From Bagarius yarrelli (lineage: Eukaryota; Chordata; Actinopteri; Siluriformes; Sisoridae): a stretch of 64,000 bases of DNA. The stretch lies in assembly GCA_005784505.1 (NCBI GenBank), contig VCAZ01000003.1, positions 1,131,768-1,195,767 of the forward strand, written 5' to 3'. Positions 24,461 to 34,270 of this stretch are shown here, piece after piece. Both the position numbers and the translations under genes were made by a program. Each line of letters starts with the position of its first letter. The first letter of the stretch is position 1. Below the pieces are notes generated by a model, which saw nothing but the letters and a program-made list of their open reading frames with translations, did no database searches and was not told the origin of the DNA.

Positions 24461-24861
24461 CTCTAGATCAGGGGTGGGCAATCCTGGTCCTGGAGGGTCG
24501 GTGTCCTGCAGAGTTTAGCTCCAACTTGCCTCAACACACTTACCTACATTTACATTAATGGCATTTGGCAGACGCCCTTATGTAGAGTGACTTACATTTA
24601 TCTCTTTTTTATACAACTGAGCAATTGAGGGTTAAGGGCCTTGCTCAGGGGCCCAGTAGTGGCAACTTGGTGGTGCTAGGAATCGAACCCACGATTTTCC
24701 AACATCTTACCATTGAGACACCACTTCACCAACTCACCTGTAAGTTTTAAGTCTATCTAGCAAGATCTTGATTTGGTTTGGGTATGTTTGATCAGGGTTG
24801 GAGCTAAGCTCTGCAGGACACCAGCCCTCCAGGACCGGGATTGCCCACCCCTGCTTTATAT
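24461..24861. mobile_element. hAT-like MITE split by a SINE-A
   Basis: Terminal inverted repeats caggggtgggcaatcctggt (24,469 on) and the mirrored ccgggattgcccacccctg (ending 24,853) are separated by MITE body in two parts, with a SINE-A between them. Flanking 8-mers ctctagat and ctttatat agree at 6 of 8 positions, compatible with an aged hAT target duplication. Two sister copies lie at 31.8 and 34.9 kb. Confidence 0.8.
24544..24735 (-). mobile_element. SINE-A nested in the MITE
   Basis: Complete reverse SINE-A: tail (acatttacattaatggcatt), body (gccttgctcaggggcccag), B-box (aatcgaacccacg), head (ttgagacaccacttc). Flanking acttacct and actcacct (7 of 8) look like its target duplication and fall inside MITE sequence, which fixes the order of insertion: MITE first, SINE second. 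Confidence 0.85.
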
Positions 24862-24869
24862 AATACCTA

Positions 24870-25062
24870 TTTACATCTACAGCATTTGGCAGATGCTCTT
24901 ATTCAAGCATTTTACATTTTATTTCTTTTTATATAACTGAGCAATTGGGGGTTTAAGGGTCTTGCTCAGGGGCTCAGAGGTAGCAGCTTGGTGGTGCTGG
25001 GAATCTAACCCCAGTCTCCCAGGTAACAGTCCTTAAGCTTCATTAGTGAGCCACCACTTCCC
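24870..25062 (-). mobile_element. SINE-A, near full length
   Basis: Tail ctacagcatttggcagatg, body gtcttgctcaggggctcag, diverged B-box, and head gtgagccaccacttccc. Confidence 0.85.
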
Positions 25063-25561
25063 TCATTTGCCTATAACCAGTACAGTGACACCTATAACAG
25101 TGTGAAAAGCTTAAAACCCACAAATCGGATCATCAAAATGGCGTCTAAACAGTGAAAAATGTATGTTTAAGTGTGGCTTGCTAAATCTTATAGTAATCCA
25201 GCTCAGACATGGCATTGCATCAACTAACACAGCCACATTAAAAAATGAGCAATTACAGCTTGGCGTATAACCTGCATATATAATCACAGTAACTAATAGT
25301 AAGTTATATGCACTGTAAAGTCAATAAATTAGGGTTCTCAATAGCCATAGGTTCTCCATAGTTCTCTTTTTTTAAATATTTTAAATGAGAACATTAAAAT
25401 GCTTCCCAAAGGATAAGCAGATGAGGTTGATAACCTGCATATGCACTTAAAGAGAATTGATCATCAAGGATCCTGAGGCACCAGTGACCAGATTCATAAG
25501 GCCTAAGGCTACAGTTTACACTACATTTGATCATTACAATATGCTGTAATTAACAATAACA
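25063..25561. other. Unique sequence
   Basis: Nothing recognised beyond short T runs near 25,367. Confidence 0.45.
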
Positions 25562-25742
25562 TGCGGTGTCACCCAGATAAGGATGGGTTCCCTATTGAGT
25601 CTGGTTCAGGTTCTCAAGGTTTCTTCCTACTTCATCTCACAGTCGCCTCCGGCCTGCTCATTAGGGACAACTTACACTTATGCCGTGTAAAGCTGTTTCG
25701 AGACAATGTCTAATGTCAATGAATCGAATTGAAAAAAAAAAA
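25562..25742 (+). mobile_element. LINE 3' UTR/tail
   Basis: Blocks in order: cacccagataaggatgggtt, tgagtctggtt, aaggtttcttcctacttcat, cctgctcattagggac, gtaaagctgtttcgagacaa, ending tgaatcgaattg and a poly-A run. Same family as 50,461-50,675. Confidence 0.65.
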
Positions 25743-25959
25743 AAAGAATCTTAATCTATGTCTACATTTTTTCATCATAATAATTGTGGAACAAGTCTAA
25801 AACATATCAGACAGCAGCTTGTTCATTTTTAAAATTTTGTTATCTAGTTGTGCAAATTATACAGATGAGTGACAAATTTAAAAAAAAGAATGCTGAAGCT
25901 ATTATGTTGTGGACGGACATTTTATTTTAATTTAAAGTCATGGGTCTTTATTTTTATTT

Positions 25960-26015
25960 AAATAAACATCTTTATTCTATTACAGGACATGAATCCATAT
26001 TAAAAGGTTTAATAA
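25960..26015 (+). repeat. Unclassified repeat, copy 1
   Basis: About 55 bp (taaacatctttattct, acaggacatga, ccatattaaaagg) that recur at 28,420-28,475 at roughly 85% identity on the same strand. The two copies bracket the 26.5-27.9-kb Tc1 element. Confidence 0.7.
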
Positions 26016-26152
26016 CAATTTAGATGAAATAGACCAAATCATTTTGTTTCCCATATGATAAAAAATAATATATTTTGAAATATATAAAAATGGTCAAAAA
26101 ATATAGTAGCTAAAAATGTTTTTTAATACGTTTCAAATTCAAATTTGATTTG

Positions 26153-26300
26153 TCTGTGGTGGACTGGGGGCCTGTCCAGGTTGTTCCACTCCTGTCCTTT
26201 GCCCTTTCAGAGACGGCTGGGATAGACTCCAGCAGATCCGTGTGACCCCGAATTAGGGACAAAGCGGGTATATAAGATAAATAAATAAATGAATTGTATT
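26153..26300 (+). mobile_element. V-SINE 3' half
   Basis: Begins at tctgtggtggactggggg (the region of the gactggcgacctgtcc block) and runs through gagacggctgggatagactc and aagcgggtata to an (aaat)n tail. The core and head are missing. Confidence 0.82.
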
Positions 26301-26575
26301 AATATAAATGTCTGAAAAGTAAAAAAATTAAAAATGGGTAAGTGAAAATATAAATAAATACAAGTAAAAAATTATGGGATATGTATATACATACACTAGA
26401 AAAGTATATGCACATGCATAATAGAAGTATGAATATGTATATACAGACATAGAAGTACTAAAGTACTTAAAAAAAATTTAAATAAATATACACTGCTAAA
26501 AAAAATAAAGGGAACACTAAAATAACACTTCCTAGATCTAAATGAATGAAATATTCTTATTAAATACTTTGTTCT

Positions 26576-26866
26576 TTACATAGTTGAATGTGCTGACAAC
26601 AAAATAACACAAATTATCAAGGAAAAATCAAATTTATTAACAATTTGCCTGGGCATGCTCCTGATGAGGTGGCGGATGGTCTTCTGAGGGATCTCCTCCC
26701 AGACCTGGACTAAAGCATCCATAAAGCGTTGGTGGATGGATCGAGACATGATGTCCCAGATGTGCTCAATTGGATTCAGGTCTGGGGAATGGGCGGGCCA
26801 GTCCATAGCATCAATGCCTTTGTCTTGCAGGAACTGCTGACACTCCAGCCACATGAGGTCTAGCAT
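26576..26866 (-). pseudogene. Tc1 transposase C-terminal remnant
   Basis: Open for 96 codons. Residues ~8-20 and the motif DWPAHSPDLNPIEHIWD at ~22-38 are the Tc1 signature that holds the catalytic Glu (in PIEHIW). Residues ~39-75 continue the family sequence with an internal deletion after HQR. After MPRQIV the frame runs into the 3' terminal region and the normal C-terminus is lost. The upstream DNA holding the other catalytic residues is in different frames. Confidence 0.88.
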
Positions 26867-27347
26867 TGTCTTGCATTAGGAGGAAAACCCAGGGGCAACC
26901 GCACCAGCATATGGTCTCACAAGGGGTCTGAAGATCTCATCTCTGTACCTAATGGCAGTCAGGCTACCTCTGGTGAGCACATGGAGGGCTGTGCGGCTGT
27001 GGAGGATGTTGCAGGCAGCAGAACGTTCTCCACAGCATCTCCAGACTCTGTCACGTCTGTCACATGTGGCTCAGTGTGAACCTGCTTTCATTCTGTGAAG
27101 AGCCACCAGGGCACCAGTGGCAAATTTGCCAATCTTGGTGTTCTCTGGCAAATGCCAAACGTCCTGCACGGTGTTGGGCTGTAAGCACAAACCCCCACCT
27201 GTGGACGTCGGGCCCTCATACCACCCTCATGGAGTCTGTTTCTGATCGTTTGAGCAGACACATGCACATTTGTGGCCTGCTGGAGGTCATTTTGCAGGGC
27301 TCTGGCAGTGCTCCTCCTGTTCCTCCTTGCACAAAGGCGGAGGGTGG

Positions 27348-27614
27348 TTAGCGGTCCTGCTGCTGGGTTGTTGCCCTCCTACGGCCTCCTCCACGTCTCC
27401 TGATGCACTGGCCTGTCTCCTGGTAGTGCCTCCATGCTCTGGACACTATGCTGACAGACACAGCAAAAATAAACCTTCTTGCCACAGCTCGCATTGATGT
27501 GCCATCCTGGATGAGCTGCACTACCTGAGCCACTTTTGTGGGTTGTAGACTCCGTCTCATGCTACCACTAGAGTGAATGAAAGCACCGCCAGCATTCAAA
27601 AGTGTCCAAAACAT
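27348..27614 (-). pseudogene. Tc1 transposase N-terminal DNA-binding remnant
   Basis: Open for 88 codons. From the internal Met at ~19 (MRRSLQPTKVAQVVQLIQDG) it covers the first helix-turn-helix (~25-60) and the basic GRPR-like linker (~72-80, RRRGGGRRR). It then breaks, so the catalytic domain is not joined in frame. Confidence 0.85.
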
Positions 27615-27863
27615 CAGCCAGAAAGCATAGGAACTGAGAAGTGGTCTGTGGTCACCACCTGCAGAACCACTCCTTTATTGGGGGTGTCTTGCTAATTGCC
27701 TATAATTTCCACCTGTTGTCTATTCCATTTGCACAACAGCATGTGAAATTGATTGTCAATCAGTGTTGCTTCCTAAGTGGGCAGTTTGATTTCACAGTGT
27801 GTGATTGACTTGGAGTTACATTGTGTTGTTTAAGTGTTCCCTTTATTTTTTTTGAGCAGTGTA

Positions 27864-28615
27864 TTATACAAATACATTTTTGGCAGAGTTTTTTGTATAT
27901 TTTTAAAAGTATATTTTTAACTGATTTAAAAATATTTGTGAACTTTTTTTTGCAGGGGCTTTGTTAGTACTCAGAGCGTTGTTATGTTACCATTATTGTG
28001 CTATTTCCCCATTGTGATGTCAGTTGCACTGTGAGGTAACCATACATTGTGATGTATATGTAACTTCACATTGTGGTGATGTGATTTCTTATTAAATCCA
28101 TGCTATAAAAACATTTCCTTCCCTGCTATAAAAAACCTCGATTTTTCCCTCCTTGATACTTTTCTACTTTAAACAACATTACCTTATCGACAATTTGCGT
28201 ATACTTTAAACCGTTCATTAAACATTATCCACTGACAATTTAAGTTCTTTTCTTTTCTACTCTACTATATTATGTGAGGTTTATCATTTTTTTTATGATG
28301 CTAAAAAAACTAATTCTAAGTTATATTTCTAAGATTACATTAGTTTAGTCGAAGTCCTTTAATGATGATTTGTCAGTTCTTCTATTTAACTTCTATTTTA
28401 ATAACTTTAACTTTAAGAAACTAAACATCTTTATTCTGTAACAGGACATGAGGCCATATTAAAAGGATTAATCAGTATATATTAAAAAAGGTTCATTAGT
28501 ATTTATTTTATTTTCTTTGATGATTCTTTAATTCAGCACTCGTGTTTACACAGTGACAGTGTATAATTACTTATTTACTTTTAAGACTGTATTATAAAAA
28601 TAAAAATCATGATCA
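27864..28615. other. AT-rich region with TATA-like motifs and repeat copy 2
   Basis: Contains two ctataaaa motifs (about 28,104 and 28,129) and, at 28,420-28,475, the second copy of the 55-bp repeat seen at 25,960. The DNA at 28,000-28,140 has repeated cattgtgatg phrases. The function of the TATA-like motifs is unknown. Confidence 0.45.
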
Positions 28616-29458
28616 GTGGTACATCATCATTTTAAACTTCTTCTCTCGCTCTCTCTCTCTATCTTTTTCTCTCTTTTTCAAGCTCGTTTAACTGCCAGAC
28701 GTAGGGCATACATCAGACAGGCATGGCGTTCTCAACTGGCCTGGCGTTGGTATTTTTTTTGGACTGGCCTGCCTGATCCGGAGAAATGGATTTTTTTGGA
28801 CCGCCTCATCGATCCACGCACTCTGGAGGGCCTCAAAATCCACGCATCTCTCCTTTGGATCCTTTGCGGTTTTCCCATAAATTTTTCTCCCCCAAAATTG
28901 CCGTTGAAGTTTTCCCCCCAAACTGACAATATTGCCTCTCCGGATTGCCGGATTCGTGTGGAAATGGGTGTGGAAATGTCTTTGGGTGTGGAAATGTCGG
29001 GACCTCTTTGGCGTGTAAAAATCTCCACCACGTCTGACACAGGGATCCAAAACTCTGACACCATATCTGCTTCCCCTACACCCATCACCACCGCTGCTCT
29101 CCCACCGGAAACGACGAATCCAGGCTTCCACTCAATCCGCCACTCCCTGTCCTCCCCCACTTCCATCTTCTCCTGTCAGCAACTTCTCACTGTCAGCCCT
29201 AATGCTGGGGATCACACACACCATCATTTAACACAAACACACAGCTCTCTCCCAGACGAATCCTCCACTCAATTTTTCACAGATTTAACACAAATGATTT
29301 TCACAATCCCTGGTCCTCTCCCACAAAACTTTAACACATTTCTTGTAGCACAATTTTCCATGTTCAGCCCTAAATGCTGGGGATTCAGTTCAAAACATTT
29401 TCAAACATGTACGATTTCACAGTTTCAAGATTTCATTTTTCGGTTTTGGGTCTCGTGA
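28616..29458 (+). CDS. Unidentified 280-codon open reading frame
   Basis: The longest open frame of the window. Codons ~8-20 are hydrophobic and come from a ct-rich tract. The tract ends ctttttcaag at about 28,682, a good match to a 3' splice site, so any real exon would more likely start there than at the ATG at 28,616. The following ~500 bp are clearly more GC-rich than the surroundings. The predicted product is rich in Ser, Thr and Pro from residue ~130, and its DNA carries three close copies of gtgtggaaatg and a repeated cagccctaatgctgggg phrase. No family is recognised. Two other frames on the opposite strand are also open (28,688-29,166), which argues that low stop-codon density, not selection, may explain its length. 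Confidence 0.25.
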   Translation: MVHHHFKLLLSLSLSIFFSLFQARLTARRRAYIRQAWRSQLAWRWYFFWTGLPDPEKWIFLDRLIDPRTLEGLKIHASLLWILCGFPINFSPPKLPLKFSPQTDNIASPDCRIRVEMGVEMSLGVEMSGPLWRVKISTTSDTGIQNSDTISASPTPITTAALPPETTNPGFHSIRHSLSSPTSIFSCQQLLTVSPNAGDHTHHHLTQTHSSLPDESSTQFFTDLTQMIFTIPGPLPQNFNTFLVAQFSMFSPKCWGFSSKHFQTCTISQFQDFIFRFWVS

Positions 29459-29580
29459 AAAAATACAATCAAATTGCAAACTAAAAGAATGACATTTACA
29501 GTATTTTTATTGCTGTCAAATATCCAAACTGGTGTGATGTGATTCAAAACCTGTTGGTATATGTTAAGTATACCGACATG
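29459..29580. other. Short AT-rich spacer
   Basis: Follows the unidentified frame. No poly(A) signal is convincing. Confidence 0.4.
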
Positions 29581-29755
29581 AAGTGGTGGCACACTGGTTA
29601 AGTTGTCGGACTACCAACTTGAGGACCTGGGTTCGATTCCCAGCCCCACCAAGCCACCACTGCTGGGCCCCTGAGCAAGGCCCTCAACCCCCCAATAGCT
29701 CAGTTGTAAACAAGGAATATTGTAAGTCGCTATGTATAAGGACGTCTTAAGCTTG
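29581..29755 (+). mobile_element. SINE-A with well-kept tRNA-like head
   Basis: Head 29,581-29,650 keeps both A-box (ggcacactggttaagttg) and B-box (gggttcgattccc). Body and tail (gtaagtcgctatgtataagg) follow. It is the most tRNA-like head in the window, but the 3' body identifies it as a SINE. Confidence 0.87.
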
Positions 29756-30486
29756 GGCCTTAACAGGAATAAATATAAGATTGATTACTAATGTTGTTGT
29801 TGTTTACCTCAGAATGTACATACCGCCTGCTATACTCGTTCACTGACGAAGGAAAAATTTCAAATCTAATTTTAGAGCAGATGACGGTATAAATTACGCT
29901 AGATGTTCTAGCTGTGGGACACTGCGGTCCAGCCGTAATGATTGCCTGGCATTTAGAGTTGGAGCAGGCATTTAACCTCAGGGGACGATTGCCAGCTGGA
30001 CCTTCACCTAATGTGACTTTAACATAGTAATAAATGGGGCATTTTGAGGAAAGCTATCATTTCAATCCAATAATAAATGTTTGGGATTTGTGGCAATTTT
30101 GCAAATGTAATATAAGGGTTTAAAGAACATGTTTGGGAAGGTCATGTAAAATAGAATCTGAACACGACTCTGTAATTTCATTTATCAGATGCTTTTCTAC
30201 GAGCGGGAGCGAAAATGACAGGTGAGATTATTGTTGTAAATATCAATTTACATTATAGAGATGCATTATTTGTAGGTAAACCCATTGGATTTCTTTGACA
30301 TCTTATTTGCTTCCATCTATGAAAATAATCTAAATCATTATACTTAGAAAAAAAAATCTGTGTTAATTATCATGTTTTCCTACTTCTACACTACTTTATA
30401 TTGTACATACGGTATATCGGAAAATGTGTGTGTTTCTGGGATTGCAGATTAGTAATTCACTATCCAAATTTCAAGGAAGTGAGAAA
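29756..30486. other. Unique sequence, possible conserved noncoding block
   Basis: 29,830-30,030 is dense, non-repetitive and balanced in composition (for example ggcatttagagttggagc), resembling a conserved noncoding element. No exon recognised. Confidence 0.35.
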
Positions 30487-30640
30487 GTGGTAGCTCAATG
30501 GCAAAGGTGTTGATCGGAAGATGACCACTGCTGGGCCCCTGAGCAAGGTTCCTATAATTTTACAGGCTTAGTTGGATAAAAATAAGATAAATGTGAGTTG
30601 CTCTGTAAAAGGGCATCTGACAAATGCTGTAAATGTAAAG
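30487..30640 (+). mobile_element. SINE-A, internally deleted head
   Basis: Head gtggtagctcaatggcaaag, then a deletion removing the B-box, followed by gccctgagcaaggttcc-like body and the tail gagttgctctgtaaaaggg. Confidence 0.8.
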
Positions 30641-30840
30641 ATTTTATGTAATTGAAATATGAAAGTAAATTCCGTAGTAAAAAAAGCATAAATTTTTGGC
30701 AATTTAAAGTATTTAGTATTTATAGTATTTAGTATTTTTGCAATTTATAGTATAGGAATAAGGTTTAAATGCATCGGGCCAAATGTAAATATAAAAAGCA
30801 TTAATTTTATGGTGGATATTTAATGATTATTATAACATAG

Positions 30841-30975
30841 GCAGTGGTGGCTTAAATAGTTAAGGCACTGAGTTGTTTATCTGAAGACCTCGGTTTAAGC
30901 CCCACCACCGCCAGTCTGCCACTGTTGGAATTTCACTGTGCTGTAAAAAATTATATGTGACAAATTTACATTACA
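30841..30975 (+). mobile_element. SINE-C, internally deleted
   Basis: Head ggcagtggtggcttaaatag and B-box-like ggtttaagcccc, body cut after cactgttgg, then directly the tail tttcactgtgctgtaaaaa with tatatgtgacaaat. Confidence 0.78.
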
Positions 30976-31368
30976 TATTGAGTCCTCCACAATTTTACTG
31001 ATCGTTCAGACAATTTGGCACAATTTGATAGTTTTATTAATTATTTAAATGCTTTATTTAGAAACAAACATAAAATAAAATGTAAAATAATGTCAGAGGA
31101 ATATTAATAGCATTTTCCCAATTGGCTGTCGACTGAGTGACATCACTCACAATTACAAACACGCCTACTATAATATAGTCCCACACTTTAAGTTTTGTAT
31201 CTTTAGAGAAAAGGTTCCTTTAAATAAGACATGGATTTGACAAGACATGGACGAGACAAAAAAAGCAAATGAGTTACAGAAGTGAAAGGGTTTTTTTTTT
31301 TTAACATTCATGGAAAAATAAAGGAATTTGATATAAAGTTCTTGGGACAAAAATATAATTCTTGGGAA

Positions 31369-31475
31369 AGTTATAGCTCAGTTGCTTAATAGGGTTAAAG
31401 TGTTTTCCTGCTGATCAGAAGATTGTGGGTTCAAATTCCCAGCACGACAAAGCTGCGCAACTAATTGGCCCCAGA
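31369..31475 (+). mobile_element. SINE-A 5' fragment
   Basis: Head agttatagctcagttgctta, B-box gggttcaaattccc, then a short diverged body ending near ggccccag. The tail is absent. Confidence 0.7.
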
Positions 31476-31528
31476 ACACAAACAGTCAACCTTCAATACT
31501 CAACTTCTCAATTAAAAAAATCTGATTA

Positions 31529-31688
31529 AGTGGTGGCTTAGTGGTTAAGGTGTTGGACTGATACCAGCACCACCAAACCACCTCTGCTTGGCCCCTGAGC
31601 AAGGTGCCTAACCCCCAATTACTCAGTTGTATGAATTAGATAAATGTAAGTCGCTCTGGATAAGGACGTCTGCCAAATGCGTAAAAAA
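31529..31688 (+). mobile_element. SINE-A, B-box region deleted
   Basis: Head agtggtggcttagtggttaa passes directly to accagcaccaccaaaccacc, then gcccctgagcaaggtgcct and the tail gtcgctctggataaggacg. Confidence 0.83.
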
Positions 31689-31794
31689 AGTACATTGTCT
31701 TTAACATCTTTGGCTATTTAACCAACGGTTTTGGGTTTCAATTCAAACACACAGATACAGATATTTACATTTACATTTAAATTTATGGCATTAC

Positions 31795-31998
31795 GGGAAG
31801 TGGTAGGTCAGTTGTTAAGGCAGGGGTGTCCAAACTCAGTCCTGGAGGGACCAACTAATCAAGCTGTTAAGCTAGGTATACTTGAAACTTACAGGTAGGT
31901 GTGTTGAGGCAAGTTGGAGCTAAACTCTGCAAGACACCAGCCCTCCAGGACTAAGTTTGGACACCCCTGGGTTAACCACTGAGCTTCCACTTCCCCAA
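31795..31998. mobile_element. hAT-like MITE between inverted SINE-A heads
   Basis: MITE 31,821-31,969 has termini caggggtgtccaaact and tttggacacccctg. On its left lies a plus-strand SINE-A head (gggaagtggtaggtcagttg); on its right a minus-strand head (actgagcttccacttcccc). SINE head plus MITE terminus form ~55-bp inverted arms, so the whole block is a foldback structure. Flanking 8-mers match poorly (5 of 8). Confidence 0.75.
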
Positions 31999-32090
31999 AT
32001 GACTGTCAATTGGTCGATTCCTAGCATCAATAAGTTGCCACTGCCATCTTCCAATTAGCAGTCCAACATCTTAACCAATGTGCACTAAAA
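31999..32090 (-). mobile_element. SINE-A fragment
   Basis: Short reverse fragment with a gattcctagcatcaataagttgcc-like segment and head-type cagtccaacatcttaacc; no tail. Confidence 0.6.
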
Positions 32091-32561
32091 GAGATATTGA
32101 TGCATCCATTGTAAAACACTTCTACCATGTCGTCTTTTAAACTGTTCATTCTTAAGCTTTCTTCTTTCCTTTATGCTAATTTGTATAACAGGCTGTTTGT
32201 TTCTACTTTATGTGATCTGTCTGTATACATGAACTAACCAATGCCTATCAAAACTCATAAGTGCTTAGATCATTGCGTGGATTTGTGTGCTACTGGCAGC
32301 CGGTGTTGTATAAACCCACATGTTTAGCCTGGTGAAAACAAATATTTAAGTTTAGAGGTCTGCATGTGGGCGTGCTGACTCAGAGAGAACTCAGCCCCTG
32401 TGTTGTGTACGAGGAGGAATTACGAGCTGTAACAAATCTTCCAGAGCATCTGTTCATCTGCTCTGCCATGAGCTCTTAAGAATTACACACACAGTCGTAT
32501 TTCATCATCAGCTGTCAGTCTTCTACACCTCTAAGGCATGTGTGTGTGCGCGTGTGTTAGA

Positions 32562-32566
<5 letters not shown>
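32091..32566. other. Unique sequence
   Basis: 32,340-32,530 is balanced, non-repetitive DNA that might be conserved. No element or exon recognised. Confidence 0.4.

Positions 32567-32627
<61 letters not shown>
32567..32627. repeat. (GA)n microsatellite
   Basis: About 60 bp of uninterrupted ga repeats. The long minus-strand frame here reads repeated Leu-Ser and is an artefact of the repeat. Confidence 0.97.
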
Positions 32628-32630
<3 letters not shown>

Positions 32631-33160
32631 GAACAGAAAATGAGCTAATATTTGTAACCTAGTGCATATTTGACACCTGCTGAGACCCAGTGAAACCAAA
32701 AAAAGAAGGAGTGACATTTGACAGGTGATGGAAACTCGGTTTGGTGGAGTGATTTGCAGAGTGATCGATGCAGCCATAAATCCCAAAGCCCTGCAATTTG
32801 ACCAGGTTGAACATCCAGACATTTGGAGTGTGAGTAATCTGGTGTAGGAGCACAACTGAAATCCACCAACAGCCTATCAATCACTATTTACTAGAGCCTT
32901 AAACCACACACACACACACACTCGTGCTAGGCTCAGGTATCTAGCATACATCTCTCACGCCGTTTTTATCTTAAAAAGATCGTCATCATCGTCTTTCAGA
33001 GCTCTAAGAACTTAAACATTATTATTGTTAAAAATATGACACACACTTTTTGCTGCTTTAAAAGCTAACATTGTATTTGTACCACAGTACAACTAATAAA
33101 CACTGATTAAGAAAATCAACACACAAGAAGCAGCTACCTGATCTGTAAAGATAAGAGAAT
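32628..33160. other. Unique sequence
   Basis: A short (ca)n at 32,908-32,922. Overlapping minus-strand frames at 32,562-32,884 are extensions of the ga repeat with no domain. Confidence 0.4.
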
Positions 33161-33161
33161 A

Positions 33162-33580
33162 CAGTGGTACCTTGACGCAATTTCAGTTGCGAGCTAAAAT
33201 TCCAGCATCAGATACCCAACCGCTAGCTGGCGTAGCTAACGCCATGTTGAACGCTGTAACATTCGTCCAGCATCCTGTGTCTCACTCAATAGCTAGTTAG
33301 CAAGTGGAGACGTCTGATCTCCAAGGTAAATGCTGTACATTATACTTAACAAAACCAGTTTATTGCAGTACATCCTATTAATTAGTTTTTTTTATACAAT
33401 ATTCGTTATTTATAAGTTTATTTTTCTTATTTAAAAACATGTAACAAAATATTGCTGTATTTTTTTTTTAAACAGGGAACGGATTAATGCCATTTTAATT
33501 CATTTTAATGGATAAAAAATTGATTTGACATACAAGTAATTTGAGTTAAGAGCTCCGACTCGTAGGTCAAGGCACCCCTG
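33162..33580. mobile_element. MITE with cagtggtaccttgac termini
   Basis: Left terminus cagtggtaccttgac; right terminus, reverse complemented, caggggtgccttgac (13 of 15). The subterminal regions also share cgagt/gagct elements. The ~420-bp interior is AT-rich and non-coding. A TA precedes the left end but TT follows the right, so the target duplication is decayed or the class uncertain. Confidence 0.65.
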
Positions 33581-33983
33581 TTAGTTAATTTTCTAATATT
33601 TAAAATTCATTTTAATATTTTATACAGTTTCAGTTAGTTACTGGTGTTCAGATAGAGGGGTGTGTTCCTGTTAAAGAGCGGTGTCAGTGCTCTGGGAACC
33701 TGAGCAGGCTGTGTTAAATACCTGCTGGTATTTACTACAGTATAGGCAGGTGCTCCCTCTCAGAATCAGCACATCCCTATAAATAGAGCAGGACTTATTG
33801 CCTGTCTCAGCATCCCACAGGCCACTGAAGTACATAGTAAATAAAAAAGGTGGCCGGAAATACACTATACCTTTAAATATTAAACTCAATATTTCGGATT
33901 TAGGCTCAGTCCTAATTCTGTAATAACCTCTATATGATTAAAGGGTTTTTTTAGTTCTTGAACTCCAGCTATAAGACACCAAG
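33581..33983. other. Unique sequence with a short Tc1-like scrap
   Basis: 33,953-33,981 (ttcttgaactccagctataa) resembles a phrase of the decayed Tc1-like remnant at 6.1 kb. The rest, including the minus frame 33,671-33,889, is unassigned. Confidence 0.4.
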
Positions 33984-34090
33984 GGGGAAGTGGTACCGCA
34001 GTGGTTAAGGAGTTGGACTGATAATTGGACGATATGGGTTTAATTCCCACACCAACAATTTTTCACTGCTGGGCTCCTGAGCATGGCAAA
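33984..34090 (+). mobile_element. SINE-A 5' fragment
   Basis: Head gggaagtggtaccgcagtgg, B-box gggtttaattccc, and the body start ctgctgggctcctgagc. The tail is absent. Confidence 0.77.
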
Positions 34091-34221
34091 ATATTCATGG
34101 CAAAAACAGATTTTCTTAAATATAATTTTTAATATCTAAATGATTTTAAGGAGGAAAATTAAAAAGAGGAAAAGATTTTTGGGGGCTTTCTAAGGTTAAG
34201 CAGTTGCGGATAACTGTTTTG

Positions 34222-34223
<2 letters not shown>

Positions 34224-34269
<46 letters not shown>
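34224..34269. repeat. (GT)n microsatellite
   Basis: About 45 bp of perfect gt repeats. Confidence 0.97.

Positions 34270-34270
<1 letters not shown>

Larger units (their letters stand above)
26489..27863 (-). mobile_element. Tc1/mariner transposon, internally deleted
   Basis: A 1,371-bp element (26,491-27,861) bounded by TA on both sides, the Tc1 target duplication. About 37-bp terminal inverted repeats begin cactgct and contain aaataaagggaacact. The minus strand encodes an interrupted DD34E transposase. This family is very widespread in teleosts, and related Tc1 elements have been linked to horizontal transfer. Compared with family members I know, it appears to lack short blocks inside the transposase, including a segment near 27,000 and one near 26,735, and the C-terminal end. 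Confidence 0.92.

Noticed and set aside
27064..27497. Plus-strand frames of 95 and 75 codons
   Set aside because: Antisense shadows of the Tc1 transposase remnant.
28104..28140. Paired ctataaaa motifs as a gene promoter
   Set aside because: In AT-rich DNA such motifs are common; no initiator, CpG island or supported downstream gene was found.
28688..29166. Two overlapping minus-strand frames of 147 and 144 codons
   Set aside because: They overlap each other and the plus-strand frame in a region with few stops. None has a recognised domain, so at most one could be real.
29581..29650. Possible tRNA gene with good A and B boxes
   Set aside because: The sequence continues into the SINE-A body and tail, and the cloverleaf stems are not maintained.
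32562..32855. Minus-strand 97-codon frame with a Leu-Ser-rich start
   Set aside because: Driven by the (GA)n microsatellite, with no domain in the remainder.
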